Of a stretch of DNA of 6,187 nucleotides, positions 5,713 to 6,187 are shown in pieces (the first letter of the stretch is position 1; each line of letters opens with the position of its first letter). The translations under genes and the position numbers were made by a program. The notes beneath the pieces were generated by a model. It saw only the letters and a list, made by a program, of their open reading frames with translations, had not been told where the DNA came from and ran no database searches. This DNA comes from Burkholderiales bacterium (GTDB taxonomy: Bacteria > Pseudomonadota > Gammaproteobacteria > Burkholderiales > SG8-39): the NCBI GenBank assembly GCA_016649475.1, contig JAENXP010000159.1, forward strand, positions 1 through 6,187, given 5' to 3'.

Positions 5713-6187
5713 TTAGCTGGTGCGGGGTTTGGCGCTGTCGCCGTGGTAGCGCGCGCTCGATTGGTGCACGCAATCGACCAGAATTTTAACTGCTTCCGGC
5801 GGCGTGAACTGGGAAATGCCGTGACCCAAGTTGAATACATGGCCACTGCCGTGGCCGAAGGACGCGAGAACTTTTTCAGTTTCGCGTTGCACCTCCTCGG
5901 CCGGGGCAAACAACACGGCGGGGTCAAGATTGCCCTGCAACGCGACACGATCACCTATGCGTGCGCGCGCCTGTGCGATGTCCACCCCCCAGTCGAGGCC
6001 GACCGCATCGCAGCCGATCGCCGCGATGTCTTCCAGCCAGTTGCCGCAACCTTTGGTGAATACGATCGCCGGAATGCGTGCGCCTGCGTGCTCGCGTTTG
6101 AGGCCGGCAATGATGCGCTGTAAATAGGCAAGCGAGAACTCGCGGTAGGCCGCATGCGACAGGTTTCCGCCCCAGGTATCGAAGATC
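5713..6187 (-). CDS. hemE: Uroporphyrinogen decarboxylase, C-terminal part (5' end outside window)
   Basis: Cytoplasmic haem-pathway enzyme that removes four carboxyl groups from uroporphyrinogen III to give coproporphyrinogen III. The window holds the last 157 residues of a protein normally about 350 long, and the frame stays open to the right edge. Visible family landmarks, counted from the first complete codon in the window: FDTWGG at 2-7, the IVFTKG strand at 41-46, CDAVGLDW at 59-66, ALQGNLDP at about 82-89, and [10 protein letters not shown] at about 115-124. The histidine of LGHGI (122) corresponds to the conserved C-terminal histidine of the family. The end is [13 protein letters not shown] followed by a short polar tail. 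One oddity is FTKGCGNW, where E. coli has a glycine in place of the cysteine. It is the upstream neighbour of priA in the same orientation, but the 330-base gap makes direct cotranscription doubtful. The identification is firm. Confidence 0.95.
   Translation of the reverse strand, partial: IFDTWGGNLSHAAYREFSLAYLQRIIAGLKREHAGARIPAIVFTKGCGNWLEDIAAIGCDAVGLDWGVDIAQARARIGDRVALQGNLDPAVLFAPAEEVQRETEKVLASFGHGSGHVFNLGHGISQFTPPEAVKILVDCVHQSSARYHGDSAKPRTS

Noticed and set aside
5671..6123. Plus-strand 150-codon frame starting in the priA-hemE gap
   Set aside because: Nearly all of it is antisense to hemE, whose motifs are unmistakable. No plausible ribosome site precedes it.

Overview
This is a GC-rich stretch of an ordinary bacterial chromosome, most likely from a betaproteobacterium. 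The basis is the high GC content and third-position GC of the genes, the character of the proteins, and the run hemE - priA - argS - SPOR-domain gene - dsbA, a neighbourhood I associate with betaproteobacteria. The order or genus cannot be fixed from this window. All five genes lie on the minus strand, so transcription runs from right to left.

From right to left: the C-terminal 157 residues of hemE (uroporphyrinogen decarboxylase) enter at the right edge and stop at 5713. A 330-base non-coding gap follows (5383-5712). I counted about 41% GC over 5391-5710, far below the flanking genes. The gap holds several DnaA-box-like 9-mers, a perfect 7-3-7 dyad, an AT-rich palindrome and a possible alternative-hairpin element. 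Next comes full-length priA (primosomal helicase, 5382-3202). A 91-base gap contains a perfect TATAAT box and leads to argS (arginyl-tRNA synthetase, probable TTG start at 3110). argS is followed closely by a membrane-anchored SPOR-domain protein and by dsbA (periplasmic thiol oxidase), which together look like one operon. A compact hairpin lies directly after the argS stop codon. At the left edge (about 1-80), downstream of dsbA, is a short tandem array of a 27-base hairpin-forming unit.

The genes are housekeeping: haem synthesis, replication restart, tRNA charging, envelope/septal peptidoglycan binding, and disulfide bond formation. The long plus-strand reading frames opposite them are GC-rich shadows. 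I see no transposon, phage, CRISPR, toxin-antitoxin or defence module, and no undescribed multi-gene system. The unexplained content is in non-coding DNA: chiefly the priA-hemE gap, which could be a DnaA-binding regulatory or origin-like region, and secondarily the left-edge repeat array and the argS/SPOR hairpin.
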